From: Ilumatobacteraceae bacterium
Lineage (GTDB): Bacteria > Actinomycetota > Acidimicrobiia > Acidimicrobiales > Ilumatobacteraceae
Assembly: GCA_024643255.1 (NCBI GenBank)
Contig: JAHENF010000097.1
Coordinates: 173,475 to 210,942 of the forward strand
Direction of reading: 5' to 3'
DNA length: 37,468 bases
In this document: piece after piece, positions 24,107 to 32,663 of the stretch
Position numbering within the stretch: position 1 is the first letter of the stretch
How the letters are laid out: each line of letters starts with the position of its first letter
Translations under genes and position numbers: made by a program
The notes under the pieces: generated by a model
Seen by the model: only the letters and a program-made list of their open reading frames with translations
Told to the model about the DNA's origin: nothing
Database searches by the model: none

Positions 24107-24778
24107 GTGATTCGCATCGTCGTGGCGGAAGACTCCTTGCTGGTTCGCGAGGGGATCGAGAGGTTGCTCCGCAAACAGGACGACATCGACATCGTCGCGC
24201 TCTGCGCCGACCTGCCCGATCTGCTCGCCGCCGTCGAGGAGCATCGGCCCGATGCGGTACTGACCGACATCCGGATGCCGCCGGACAACACCGACGAAGG
24301 CATCGTCGCCGCGTCGAAGCTACGCGAACTCCACCCCGAGATCGGCGTCGTCGTGCTCTCGCAGTACATCGAGCCGTCCTACGCCATCCAACTGTTCGAC
24401 GGCGGCTCGAACGGTCGTGCGTACCTCCTCAAGGAGCGGCTGTCCGACGTCGAGCAGCTCACGCAGGCGCTCCACGAAGTGATCAACGGCGGTTCGGTCA
24501 TCGACCCGCTCGTGGTCGAGTCACTCGTCGACGCCCGGAGCCGCACGAAGCATTCGCCGCTCGAGCACCTGACACCACGTGAACTCGAGGTCTTGTCGGA
24601 GATCGCCCAGGGCAAGAACAATGCCGCGGTCGCGTCGTCACTCGTGCTGTCGGAACGCGCCGTCGAGAAGCACATCAACTCGCTGTTCTCCAAGCTCGGC
24701 CTGGGTGCGGAACCCGATGTGCACCGGCGGGTCAAGGCCGTGCTGCTCTACCTCGCCGACCGCGCCGCCACGACCTGA
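24107..24778 (+). CDS. NarL/FixJ-type response regulator
   Basis: 223-residue DNA-binding response regulator. The receiver domain begins VIRIVVAEDSLLVREG with the acidic pair at residues 8-9, phospho-acceptor Asp54 (DAVLTDIRMPP), and a conserved Lys in AYLLKERL. The C-terminal LuxR-type helix-turn-helix reads LTPRELEVLSEIAQGKNNAAVASSLVLSERAVEKHINSLFSKLG. A GTG at 24107 is the likely start; an upstream ATG lacks homology. Its stop lies 16 bases before that of permease A on the other strand. The nearest histidine kinase of matching (HisKA_3) class is at 32720-34975, which makes the two plausible partners. Confidence 0.93.
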   Translation: MIRIVVAEDSLLVREGIERLLRKQDDIDIVALCADLPDLLAAVEEHRPDAVLTDIRMPPDNTDEGIVAASKLRELHPEIGVVVLSQYIEPSYAIQLFDGGSNGRAYLLKERLSDVEQLTQALHEVINGGSVIDPLVVESLVDARSRTKHSPLEHLTPRELEVLSEIAQGKNNAAVASSLVLSERAVEKHINSLFSKLGLGAEPDVHRRVKAVLLYLADRAATT

Positions 24779-24793
24779 GTCGAGAGGGCGGCC

Positions 24794-27244
24794 TCATTCC
24801 GTGCGCAAGGCGGTCGCCGCACGATTTCGCGCCGCCGCCCAGCCCGGGCCCAGCGCCGCCAGGTTGGCAACGACGAGCACGATGACCGCAACGCCGACGA
24901 TCGCGGCGAACGGCACCACCGGCGCAGACACCACACCGAGATTGTCGACGATCGCACCCCACGTCATCCTGCCGATCACCACACCGAGAGGAATCCCGAT
25001 CATCAGCGCAGCCGCGGTGAGCAACGACGCGTGCCACGCGACCGTCGACATCACCTGGCGCCTGGTGAATCCGATGGACTTCAACACACCGATCTGGCGA
25101 CGATTGCTCCGCACCGACGTCACCAAGGCGTGGATCAATGCGGCCCCGGCGAGCAGCCCGACGATCAGCGCGAGCCATCCCGGCTGACCGGACACGAGCC
25201 CGAGGTTCGACACCTGCGTCGGGGTGCTCTCGGTGACAAACGTCGTCGGAAAGGCCGCGCCAAGCGCGGCCAAGGTCGCCTCCCGGTCAGCGCCGGGATG
25301 GATGTACACGGCATACGTCTGGCTCTGCGATTCGGGTGCCATCGACGCAAACGCCTCCGGCGTGACGAGCGCGCCGACACCGGGACGAGACGCCAATGCA
25401 TCGTTGACGACGACTTCACCCACGACGTCGAAGTCGAACGTGTTGTCCGGGTTGCCCGGATCGACGACGGTGAACGTGTCACCGATTCCGACGCCGTAAT
25501 GGCGCATACTCGTGCGTCCGAACGCGACCTCCGTCGGCTTGTTCGGTGCCCGCCCGGCGATGATCGTGCCGAAGTCGACGTCACCGAGGAACGGTTGGCC
25601 GGCGAAGACGGTGAACGTCGGGTCGTCCTGGATCCCCTGGGTCGACAAGAGCCCGACCGCGTCGATCCCGGGGATCGACTCGAGCCGGGCTCGCGTGTCG
25701 GCCTGCTGCGACAGGCTTCCCACGTTGCCCACCTGGGCGTCCCACTCGGAGCCGTACCTCGCCGGCTCGGCCCGGAGGTCGTCGTAGCTGGTCACCAGCG
25801 ACCATGCGGCCACACCGGCAGCGGCAGCGAACGCCACCCCGACGATTGCCGACCCCAATGCGAGGCGACCTGCGCGCCGCGAGTTGGTGATGGCCCAGCC
25901 GGCAACACCTGACGGGGGCAGGGATGTCACCGTTCGATGCGACGAACTCACGGGTGCCTCGCTCGCCACCCCGACGCGCAGCGTGGTGATTGGGATCGAC
26001 GCAAAGATCATCACACCGAGCACGACGACCGGGACGCCGACACCGAGCACGATCCAGTCGACGGCCACTCCGCGGTGAGGTTCGGCCGCACGACCGATCC
26101 CAATGGGCCCGAAGGGTGACAGCGCGACCGCCACGGTGACCGCCACCACTGCCGCGGTGGCTGCCAGCACCGATGCTCGCATCGCGCTCGCCATGAGCAT
26201 GTCACGTCGCGTCATCCCCATCGCATCGAGCACTGCTGCATCGGTCCACTCGAGTCGGGATTGCCTCGCGACTGCCTGCCCTGCGAAAAGAAGCGCAGCG
26301 ACCGCGACGGCGGCGGCGATCAGGTAGAGCCCGACGGCTTGCAGCCGGATCGCGTCGCGAACGGTCTGTTGGCTGTCCTGCCCGAAGAGTTCCCCGTCCT
26401 GCACCTGCCAGGGTCGGTCGGGCCAACGATCGTTCACGGCCTGGATCACCGCGGCGCTCGTCGCCGACGACGTCGTGAGCACGGAGACGCCGATCCCGTA
26501 CGCTGCCGCGTCCCCGGCGATCTCCTGCCACCACCCCGGACCGACGGTGACCGCACTGGTGTCCTCGTAGATGCTCGTTCCACCGAGTCGACCGGCCAGG
26601 TCGTTCGGTCGACGGGTGATGCCCACGACTGTCATGGCGGTCGGCGTTCCCCCGGCGGCCGCCGTGCCTTCTCCTGCGAGGTCGAATTCGTCGATGCGGT
26701 ACGGCGTGATGACGAGTTCGTCGCCGACACCGACACCGAGGCGCAACGCCTCCTCCTCGTTGATCGTTGCTTCCGTGGCCACCGCTGGGTCGGCGAGCCG
26801 CCCGTCGACGATGATCGGCGTGCCGAAGACCGCCACGGCTTCCGGATCGATGGCAACCGGGACGAGTTGACGCGAGCTCCGATCCGGATCGTCAGCGGGG
26901 GCAACACGACTGATGGCGAGCGTCCAACGCCCTGCCGATTTCACGTCCGGGACGGTCTTCAGGAAGTCGCGGAGGTCGGTGTAGTCGTACCCGGTGCAGA
27001 GTTGGTAGCCGTTCGCCTCGATGTCGGCCAGGGTGATGCCCTCCTGACAGCCGAAGATCGTCAAGGTCGCCGCGCCCTCGTAGGCCTGGAAGCGGTCGTA
27101 CACCGTCGAGGTCCGTCGGGCGATACCCCACACTCCGAGTGCGGCACCACCCGCAAGACCGGCGAACACGCCGAGCGCGATCGTCGCCCGCCAGTACTGG
27201 CGCAGCAGGGAGCGCGCCCGCATCCCTTCGGCCGAGTTCAGCAT
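24794..27244 (-). CDS. FtsX/MacB-like ABC transporter permease (copy A)
   Basis: 816-residue permease of the type with two FtsX domains and large extracytoplasmic segments. N-terminal helix RATIALGVFAGLAGGAALGVWGI follows MLNSAEGMRARSLLRQYW. An outer domain (about 45-310) precedes a four-helix block with ARQSRLEWTDAAVLDAMGMTRRDM, and the C-terminal FtsX block has RRQIGVLKSIGFTRRQVMSTVAWHASLL ending RAATALRTE. The ATG at 27244 has a strong AGGAGGT ribosome site five bases upstream, as for an internal operon gene. It lies 44 bases downstream of the permease pseudogene. A full paralogue (copy B) is at 27962-30409; the last 230 bases of shared sequence are identical. Confidence 0.9.
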   Translation of the reverse strand: MLNSAEGMRARSLLRQYWRATIALGVFAGLAGGAALGVWGIARRTSTVYDRFQAYEGAATLTIFGCQEGITLADIEANGYQLCTGYDYTDLRDFLKTVPDVKSAGRWTLAISRVAPADDPDRSSRQLVPVAIDPEAVAVFGTPIIVDGRLADPAVATEATINEEEALRLGVGVGDELVITPYRIDEFDLAGEGTAAAGGTPTAMTVVGITRRPNDLAGRLGGTSIYEDTSAVTVGPGWWQEIAGDAAAYGIGVSVLTTSSATSAAVIQAVNDRWPDRPWQVQDGELFGQDSQQTVRDAIRLQAVGLYLIAAAVAVAALLFAGQAVARQSRLEWTDAAVLDAMGMTRRDMLMASAMRASVLAATAAVVAVTVAVALSPFGPIGIGRAAEPHRGVAVDWIVLGVGVPVVVLGVMIFASIPITTLRVGVASEAPVSSSHRTVTSLPPSGVAGWAITNSRRAGRLALGSAIVGVAFAAAAGVAAWSLVTSYDDLRAEPARYGSEWDAQVGNVGSLSQQADTRARLESIPGIDAVGLLSTQGIQDDPTFTVFAGQPFLGDVDFGTIIAGRAPNKPTEVAFGRTSMRHYGVGIGDTFTVVDPGNPDNTFDFDVVGEVVVNDALASRPGVGALVTPEAFASMAPESQSQTYAVYIHPGADREATLAALGAAFPTTFVTESTPTQVSNLGLVSGQPGWLALIVGLLAGAALIHALVTSVRSNRRQIGVLKSIGFTRRQVMSTVAWHASLLTAAALMIGIPLGVVIGRMTWGAIVDNLGVVSAPVVPFAAIVGVAVIVLVVANLAALGPGWAAARNRAATALRTE
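24834..25063. repeat. 230-bp identical tract, first copy (permease A 3' end)
   Basis: Base-for-base identical by eye to 28002-28231, the same position in permease B. It codes for about 76 residues of the C-terminal FtsX domain. Sequences diverge sharply at both ends (first differences at 24833/28001 and 25064/28232), while the remainder of the two genes differ throughout. Confidence 0.9.
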
Positions 27245-27287
27245 TCGGGACCTCCTGCCAGCACGGGGCGGTACATCATTCGCCTCG

Positions 27288-27765
27288 TCACACCCGGGCC
27301 GGCTGCAGCCGACGAGCTCGATGATTCGGCCACACCGACACCAGAAGGGCGACAACGAGCGCACCGACCGACACACCGATCAGCGCCGCCGGGGGCATCT
27401 CGGGTCGAACGACCAGGTTCGCCCGGCCGGCGACCGACGACCAGCGCGCCCGGCCCACGCCGATCCCGATGGGAACACCGAGCAAGATCGAGATCACTGC
27501 AACGACGGTTGCCAGCCAGGTCATCACCCAACCTGCCTGCAATGACCTGAGGCCGAGGGCGCGAAGGACTTCGAGGCCCTGCCGGCGCCGACGAACCCAC
27601 CGTCCAGCGGCAGCGGGTTTCCGAAAGGCCCGGAACACCGCCGGGCTGAGCGACGCACGCGAAGCCGAACGATCCCGGCGGCACCGGATCGGGCGTAGCC
27701 ACCACGACGAGCGACAGCCATCGTTGGCGCAGGTCGGACCACGCCCACATCCACGGCCGTCGCAT
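27288..27765 (-). pseudogene. remnant of an FtsX-like permease gene (N- and C-terminal ends only)
   Basis: The ATG at 27765 opens MRRPWMWAWSDLRQRWLSLVVVA, a permease-like N-terminus with first-helix start, which soon loses sense. The C-terminal end survives in another frame (from about 27659 to the stop at 27288): RRRRQGLEVLRALGLRSLQAGWVMTWLATVVAVISILLGVPIGIGVGRARW...VGALVVALLVSVWPNHRARRLQPARV, a last-FtsX-domain pattern (E-x-L-R-A-L-G). About 700 residues are missing between, and the frames do not join, so this is an internal deletion with frameshift rather than a small gene. It retains the duplicated promoter at 27802-27871 and precedes permease A, so it may now act as an untranslated leader. 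Confidence 0.8.
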
Positions 27766-27801
27766 CAGCGCGCATGCTCCCCGTCGTTCATGACGCTTGC
27801 C

Positions 27802-27871
27802 GTTCTACTCCGCTGAACAGTCCGCCGGAAGGGTGCCCTCCAGCCTCACAGGGTGTAGCTGGCACCCCCAC
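27802..27871 (-). promoter_or_regulatory. promoter/operator of the permease pseudogene-permease A unit
   Basis: On the minus strand: GTGGGGGTGCCAGCTACACC (27871-27852), 21 bases, then TTCCGG (27830-27825), 17 bases, then TAGAAC (27807-27802). The 20-base upstream box contains GGTG-N7-CACC, and GGCACCC repeats an inverted half-site next to the -35. The identical arrangement with identical spacings stands before permease B (30438-30507). A factor of the NarL type is plausible, given the regulators here; inferred. Confidence 0.65.
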
Positions 27872-27889
27872 AACTCAACACGCAGAATC

Positions 27890-27939
27890 CCGAAACTTCC
27901 TCCCCGGTTGCGCTGAGCGCGAGGCACCGGGCATTTCGG
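27890..27939. repeat. inverted-repeat element sharing a core with 745-791
   Basis: Ends CCGAAA and TTTCGG are complementary, and the centre TTGCGCTGAGCGCGAGG differs by one base from the centre of the element at 745-791. The arms between are less well matched than in that copy. It lies 22 bases beyond the permease B stop (27962), a terminator position, and upstream of the promoter at 27802-27871. Confidence 0.6.
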
Positions 27940-27961
27940 AGGTGCGGGGGATAAGGCGTCG

Positions 27962-30409
27962 TCACTCGGCGCGAAGGGCGGTGGCCGAACGGGTGCGAGC
28001 AGCCGCCCAGCCCGGGCCCAGCGCCGCCAGGTTGGCAACGACGAGCACGATGACCGCAACGCCGACGATCGCGGCGAACGGCACCACCGGCGCAGACACC
28101 ACACCGAGATTGTCGACGATCGCACCCCACGTCATCCTGCCGATCACCACACCGAGAGGAATCCCGATCATCAGCGCAGCCGCGGTGAGCAACGACGCGT
28201 GCCACGCGACCGTCGACATCACCTGGCGCCTCGTGAACCCGATCGACTTCAACACCCCGATCTGACGACGGTTGGCCCGCACCGACGTGATCAACGCGTG
28301 GACGAGCGCGGTACCGGCAAGCAGCCCGATGATGGCCGCGAGCCAGACGGGCTGACTCGACACGAGACCGAGATTCGTGATCTGACGCGGGGTGCTGTGC
28401 TCGTGGAATGTCGTGGGGAACGCCTCCTGCAGAGCCGTGAGTGTCGCGCCGTGGTCCACACCTGGCTCGATGTACACCGCGTAGTTCGCGCTCAGGTTGC
28501 CGGGTGCCACGACGGCAAATTCGTCCGGCGTGACGAGCGCACCGACCCCCGGGCGCGCTGACGATGCGTCGTTGACCGCCACCTCACCGACGACGCCGAA
28601 CGAAAACGAATGGTCAGGGTTGTCGGGAAAGGTGGCGATGAAGGTGTCACCGATACCGACGCCGTGGGCACGCATACTCGCTCGCCCGAGCGCGATCTCG
28701 TCGGATCTGGTCGGTGCCCGACCGGCGATGATCGTCCCGAAGTCGACGTCACCCAGGAACGGTTCGCCCGCAAAGATCGTGAAGGTCGGGTCATCCTGGA
28801 TGCCCTGCGTGGACAGGAGCCCGACGGCCTCGATCCCCGGAATCGAAGCGAGTCGCGCACGCGTGTCGTCCTGTTGCGACTGGCTCCCCACGTTGGCGAC
28901 CGTCGCGTCCCATGTGGAGCCGTACCTGGCCGGCTCGGCTCGCAGTTCGTTGTAACTGTTCACGAGCGACCATGAGGCCACACCTGCGGCCGCCGCGAAC
29001 GCCACCCCGACGATCGCCGAACCCAACGCGAGGCGTCCGGCCCGACGCGAGTTGGTGATGGCCCACCCGGCAAGGCCCGAGGGGGGCAACGACGCGATCG
29101 TTCGGTGTGATGCACCCGCCGACGCGTCCGTCATCGAGGTTCGAAGTGCCGCGATGGGAGCGACTGCACACAACATCACACTCAACACGACCAAGGGGAG
29201 CCCGATGCCGAGCACCAGCCAGTCCACGGAGATGCCACGATGCGGTTCGGCAGCGCGCCCGATCCCGATCGGCCCGAGGGGTGACGACGCGATCGCCAGG
29301 ATCATCGCCACGGTCGCCGCAACCCCGGCGAGCATCGCAGCACGGAACGCGCTCGCTGCCACCATGCCGCGTCGGGTCATCCCGATCGCATCGAGTACCG
29401 GTGCATCGGCCCACTCGCTGCGCGATTGCCGCGACACCGCCTGCCCCGCGAACAGCAGGCCGGCGATCGCCATGACGGCAGCGACGAGAAGGAGCCCGAC
29501 GGTCTGGAGTCGTATCGCGTCGCGAACGGTGTGTTGTCTGTCGGATGCGAGGAGTTCGCCGACATCTTGTTGCCAGGGTCGGCCGGGCCAGCGATCGGTC
29601 ACCGCCTGGATCACGGCATCTTGACCCACAGGCGACGTGGTGAGCACCGAGACCCCGATGCCGTAAGCCGCAGCATCCCCTCCGATTTCCCTCCACCAGG
29701 CCGGTCCGACGGACACCGCACTGTTGTCTTCGTAGATGCTCGTCCCGCCGAGGCGATCCGCCAAGTCGCTCGGTCGGCGTGTGATGCCAACCACCGTCAC
29801 CGTGGTCCGTACGCCCCCGGCCGCCGCCGCCCCCTCCCCCGCGATGTCGGATTCGTCGGTGGTGTACGGCGTGATCACGAGCTGGTCGCCGACACCGACT
29901 CCGAGGCGGAAAGCCTCCTCCTCGTTGATCGTCGCCTCGGTCGCGACTTCGGGGTCGGCGAGCCGGCCATCGACGAGGATCGGTCTGCCGAGCACGGCGA
30001 TGGCCCCGGGATCGATCGCAACCACCACCAACTGGCGCGAACTGCGAGCTGGATCGTCAGCAGATGCAACACGGCTCTGGGCTTGCGTAAACCGTCCCGC
30101 CGAGACGACTTCGGGCACCGTTGTCAGGAACTCACGGAGGTCGGCGTAGTCGTAGTCGGCACAGATCTGAGCGCCGCGCGTCTCGATCTCGGCGCGGCCG
30201 ATGCCGTCGGTGCAGCCGAGGATCGTGAGCGTTCCGGCGCCCTCGTAGGCGGTGAAACGGTCGTAGACGGTCGACGTACGACGGGCGATGCCCCATACGC
30301 CGAGTGCTGCTCCACCGGCGACGCCCGCGAACACCCCGAGTGCGATCGTGGCTCGCCAGTGGCGACGCAGCAGCGAGCGCGCCCGCATGCCCTCAGCGGA
30401 GCTCAACAT
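27962..30409 (-). CDS. FtsX/MacB-like ABC transporter permease (copy B)
   Basis: 815-residue paralogue of permease A, collinear over its whole length: MLSSAEGMRARSLLRRHWRATIALGVFAGVAGGAALGVWGIARRTSTVYDRF, outer domain, central four-helix block (SRQSRSEWADAPVLDAIGMTRRGM), second outer domain with STQGIQDDPTFTIFAGEPFLGDVDFG, and a C-terminal FtsX block ending RSATALRAE. It needs an ATPase in trans; the only one nearby is at 31905-32663. The ATG at 30409 lies about 28 bases after the promoter -10. The gene is divergent from the receiver-cyclase fusion, so the operator may serve both. Substrate unknown; MacB/LolD-like systems handle lipoproteins, peptides or antibiotics. Confidence 0.9.
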   Translation of the reverse strand: MLSSAEGMRARSLLRRHWRATIALGVFAGVAGGAALGVWGIARRTSTVYDRFTAYEGAGTLTILGCTDGIGRAEIETRGAQICADYDYADLREFLTTVPEVVSAGRFTQAQSRVASADDPARSSRQLVVVAIDPGAIAVLGRPILVDGRLADPEVATEATINEEEAFRLGVGVGDQLVITPYTTDESDIAGEGAAAAGGVRTTVTVVGITRRPSDLADRLGGTSIYEDNSAVSVGPAWWREIGGDAAAYGIGVSVLTTSPVGQDAVIQAVTDRWPGRPWQQDVGELLASDRQHTVRDAIRLQTVGLLLVAAVMAIAGLLFAGQAVSRQSRSEWADAPVLDAIGMTRRGMVAASAFRAAMLAGVAATVAMILAIASSPLGPIGIGRAAEPHRGISVDWLVLGIGLPLVVLSVMLCAVAPIAALRTSMTDASAGASHRTIASLPPSGLAGWAITNSRRAGRLALGSAIVGVAFAAAAGVASWSLVNSYNELRAEPARYGSTWDATVANVGSQSQQDDTRARLASIPGIEAVGLLSTQGIQDDPTFTIFAGEPFLGDVDFGTIIAGRAPTRSDEIALGRASMRAHGVGIGDTFIATFPDNPDHSFSFGVVGEVAVNDASSARPGVGALVTPDEFAVVAPGNLSANYAVYIEPGVDHGATLTALQEAFPTTFHEHSTPRQITNLGLVSSQPVWLAAIIGLLAGTALVHALITSVRANRRQIGVLKSIGFTRRQVMSTVAWHASLLTAAALMIGIPLGVVIGRMTWGAIVDNLGVVSAPVVPFAAIVGVAVIVLVVANLAALGPGWAAARTRSATALRAE
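28002..28231. repeat. 230-bp identical tract, second copy (permease B 3' end)
   Basis: Second copy of the tract at 24834-25063, in the same orientation and at the same codon position. See that entry for boundaries. Confidence 0.9.
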
Positions 30410-30437
30410 CCGGACGATCCCCCGCGCATGATCTGCT

Positions 30438-30507
30438 GTTCTACTCCGATCTCCGGGCAGCCGGAAGGGTGCCGACCGGCGGGGGACGGTGTAGCTGGCA
30501 CCCCCAC
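30438..30507 (-). promoter_or_regulatory. promoter/operator of permease B
   Basis: Minus-strand order: GTGGGGGTGCCAGCTACACC (30507-30488), 21 bases, TTCCGG (30466-30461), 17 bases, TAGAAC (30443-30438), then about 28 bases to the ATG at 30409. It matches the copy at 27802-27871 in sequence of boxes and in both spacings, while the bases between differ. It sits in the divergent space before the receiver-cyclase gene (30565). Confidence 0.68.
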
Positions 30508-30564
30508 GACGACGCAGGGTGACGCCCTCGCCCGGCGCCGTCCGGATCGTCACACTGGTGATCC

Positions 30565-31908
30565 ATGGGGGCAATCACCGTCTTCCTCGCCGACGACAGC
30601 GCGATCATCCGAGCCGGGGTGAGCGCGATGCTGCAACGCGATTCCGACGTCGAAGTGGTCGGCATGGCCGAGGACTACGACACGCTCGTCGCCGGCGCTG
30701 TCGAGGCGCATCCCGACGTGGTGGTCAGCGACATCCGGATGCCACCACATTTCGAGTCTGAGGGCATCGACGCCTGCAAGGAGATCCGCAAGCGACACCC
30801 CGGTACCGGCATCGTGATCCTCAGCCAGTACGACGACCCCGACTACGCCGTCTCGTTGCTCGCCGAGGGTTCGGCCGGTTACGCATACCTGCTGAAGGAC
30901 CGCATCGCCGAGGGCGACCAGCTCTCGCGAGCGATCCGCGAGGTCGCGACCGGTGGCTCGATGCTCGATCCCGTGATCGTGTCGGCGCTGATCAACCCCG
31001 TCCGTCGCACCGGTGGGCTGAGCACCGACGACGACGAGCTCCTCGAGATGATCGCCAGCGGACGGACGTGCAAGTCCATAGCGGTCGCTCTGAACACGAC
31101 CCCATCCGCCATCGACGACCGCGTCGAGCGGCTGTTCGTACATCTCGCCGAGGGCGTGTCGAGCGGTCAGGCGGGGGCGCTCGACCGGTTGCGGCGCCTG
31201 CATCGAGCGATCGTCGAACGTGAAGAACAGGGCGAGAGCCTGAGCCGACTGCTGCCAACCGGCGTCGCTGATCAGCTCATCGCCGAGGGACGCGCAGTCG
31301 GCGAAACCGAGACACTCGACGTGACCGTCGTGATGTCCGACATCCGCGGCTACACCACCATCGCCGAGCACGCCGACCCCGCGGTGCTGGCACAACAGCT
31401 CAACCGTCACCGCGCCGAGATGAATCGTGCAATCCTTTCCGAGGGAGGGACAGTCATGCAGTACGTGGGGGACGCAGTGATGGCAGTCTTCGGGGCACCC
31501 GTTGCGACTTCGGACCACCCCGACCGCGCCCTCGCCGCAGCACTCGCGATGCACCAGCGCCAGGACGTGGTGAACGCTGAATGGTCCGCCGAGGGCCGCA
31601 CACCATTCGGATTGGGTATCGGCGTCGTCACCGGCACCGTCGCCGCCGCCCTGCTGGGGAGCGAGGAACGCGTCGAATACACACTGGTCGGCGACGCCCT
31701 CAATCTGTGTCAACGGCTGCAGCAGTTCGCCGACCCCGGCGAGACCGTCCTGAGCGAACCGACGTGGAACTCTCTGACCGAGCGGCCCATCGAGTTCGAG
31801 CAACTCGAATCGCAGCTCGTCAAGGGCCGCGACACACCCGTCGCGCCGTACCTGCTGCCCCGCCCGAACCACGCACCAGAACTGCAGACCGAAGGAGCCC
31901 CGACATGA
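30565..31908 (+). CDS. receiver - degenerate LuxR-HTH - class III nucleotide cyclase fusion
   Basis: 447-residue signalling protein of three parts. Residues 1-125 are a receiver (acidic residues 10-11, phospho-acceptor Asp56 in VVSDIRMPP, Lys in AYLLKDRI). About 148-195 look like a worn LuxR helix-turn-helix (LSTDDDELLEMIASGRTCKSIAVALNTTPSAIDDRVERLFVHL). About 245-430 are a class III cyclase with metal ligands Asp259 (VVMSDIRGYTT) and Asp303 (QYVGDAVMAVFG) and transition-state residues Asn380 and Arg384 (NLCQR). The base-selecting pair appears to be Gln299/Thr373 instead of the usual Lys/Asp. It overlaps the ATPase gene by four bases (ATGA), so the two are co-translated. Confidence 0.92.
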   Translation: MGAITVFLADDSAIIRAGVSAMLQRDSDVEVVGMAEDYDTLVAGAVEAHPDVVVSDIRMPPHFESEGIDACKEIRKRHPGTGIVILSQYDDPDYAVSLLAEGSAGYAYLLKDRIAEGDQLSRAIREVATGGSMLDPVIVSALINPVRRTGGLSTDDDELLEMIASGRTCKSIAVALNTTPSAIDDRVERLFVHLAEGVSSGQAGALDRLRRLHRAIVEREEQGESLSRLLPTGVADQLIAEGRAVGETETLDVTVVMSDIRGYTTIAEHADPAVLAQQLNRHRAEMNRAILSEGGTVMQYVGDAVMAVFGAPVATSDHPDRALAAALAMHQRQDVVNAEWSAEGRTPFGLGIGVVTGTVAAALLGSEERVEYTLVGDALNLCQRLQQFADPGETVLSEPTWNSLTERPIEFEQLESQLVKGRDTPVAPYLLPRPNHAPELQTEGAPT

Positions 31909-32663
31909 CCGACACCACGTCGCTCGACCCAGTCCAACTCGAACCGCTGCTCGCTGCGTCATCGAACGAATCCACGTCGACCGGGCCAGCTGTCGAGGTC
32001 AGGGCGGCCTATCGCACCTTCGAGCAGGACACCGCCCCCGTGAGGGCGCTCCGGGGAGCCGACCTCACGGTGCGCAGCGGTGAGTTCGTGGCCGTGATGG
32101 GTCCGTCCGGGTGCGGGAAGTCGACGATGCTCAATCTGGTCGCCGGCCTCGACGTCCCCGACGAAGGCGAAGTGATGATTGCCGGTGAGTCACTCTCCGG
32201 GAAGGACGAAAATGCGCTCGCCATCATGCGGCGCCAGCACGTCGGCATCGTCTTCCAGTTCTTCAACCTGCTCGAAGGCATGACCGTGCTCGAGAACGTC
32301 GTGATGCCCGCAGTGATCGCCGGCCGCAAACGCAAGGTGGCCGAGTCGAGGGCCCGAGACCTCCTCGACTTGCTCGGCATCGGCGACAAGGCCAAGCAGG
32401 CACCTGGTGTGCTGTCGGGGGGCCAGCGTCAACGGTTGGCGATCGCACGCGCGCTGGCCAACGAGCCGACGATCGTCCTCGCCGACGAACCGACCGGCGC
32501 CCTCGACAGCGAGGGCGGCGAAGAGGTATTGGAACTGTTCCGTCGGCTCCATCAGGGCGGCCAGACGATCCTGATGGTGACGCACGATCAGCCGGTTGCC
32601 GACGCCGCCGAACGCATCGTGCGGATGAAGGACGGGCGCGTCGACGACGACGGCCTCGGCTGA
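31905..32663 (+). CDS. ABC transporter ATPase, MacB/LolD type
   Basis: 252-residue ATPase that energises FtsX-like permeases. After an acidic N-terminal extension of about 28 residues come EVRAAYRTFEQDTAPVRALRGADLTV, Walker A GPSGCGKST (66-74), a Q-loop with FQFFNLLEGMTVLENV, signature LSGGQRQRLAIARAL, Walker B VLADEPTGALD and switch His in MVTHDQ. This is the LolD/MacB subfamily pattern. The start is the ATG overlapping the cyclase stop, with GAAGGAG upstream. It is the only ATPase in the island, so it may serve permeases A, B and C. Confidence 0.95.
   Translation: MTDTTSLDPVQLEPLLAASSNESTSTGPAVEVRAAYRTFEQDTAPVRALRGADLTVRSGEFVAVMGPSGCGKSTMLNLVAGLDVPDEGEVMIAGESLSGKDENALAIMRRQHVGIVFQFFNLLEGMTVLENVVMPAVIAGRKRKVAESRARDLLDLLGIGDKAKQAPGVLSGGQRQRLAIARALANEPTIVLADEPTGALDSEGGEEVLELFRRLHQGGQTILMVTHDQPVADAAERIVRMKDGRVDDDGLG

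Noticed and set aside
27524..27775. Small Arg-rich protein over the permease remnant
   Set aside because: It is an alternative frame through the pseudogene; the permease-like sense lies in the other two frames.
30550..31962. 470-codon open frame antisense to the cyclase fusion, and other long antisense frames (for example near 33-1451, 6541-8748, 17268-20021)
   Set aside because: They shadow clearly conserved genes in high-GC DNA, have repetitive Arg/His/Asp-rich composition and no recognisable motifs.
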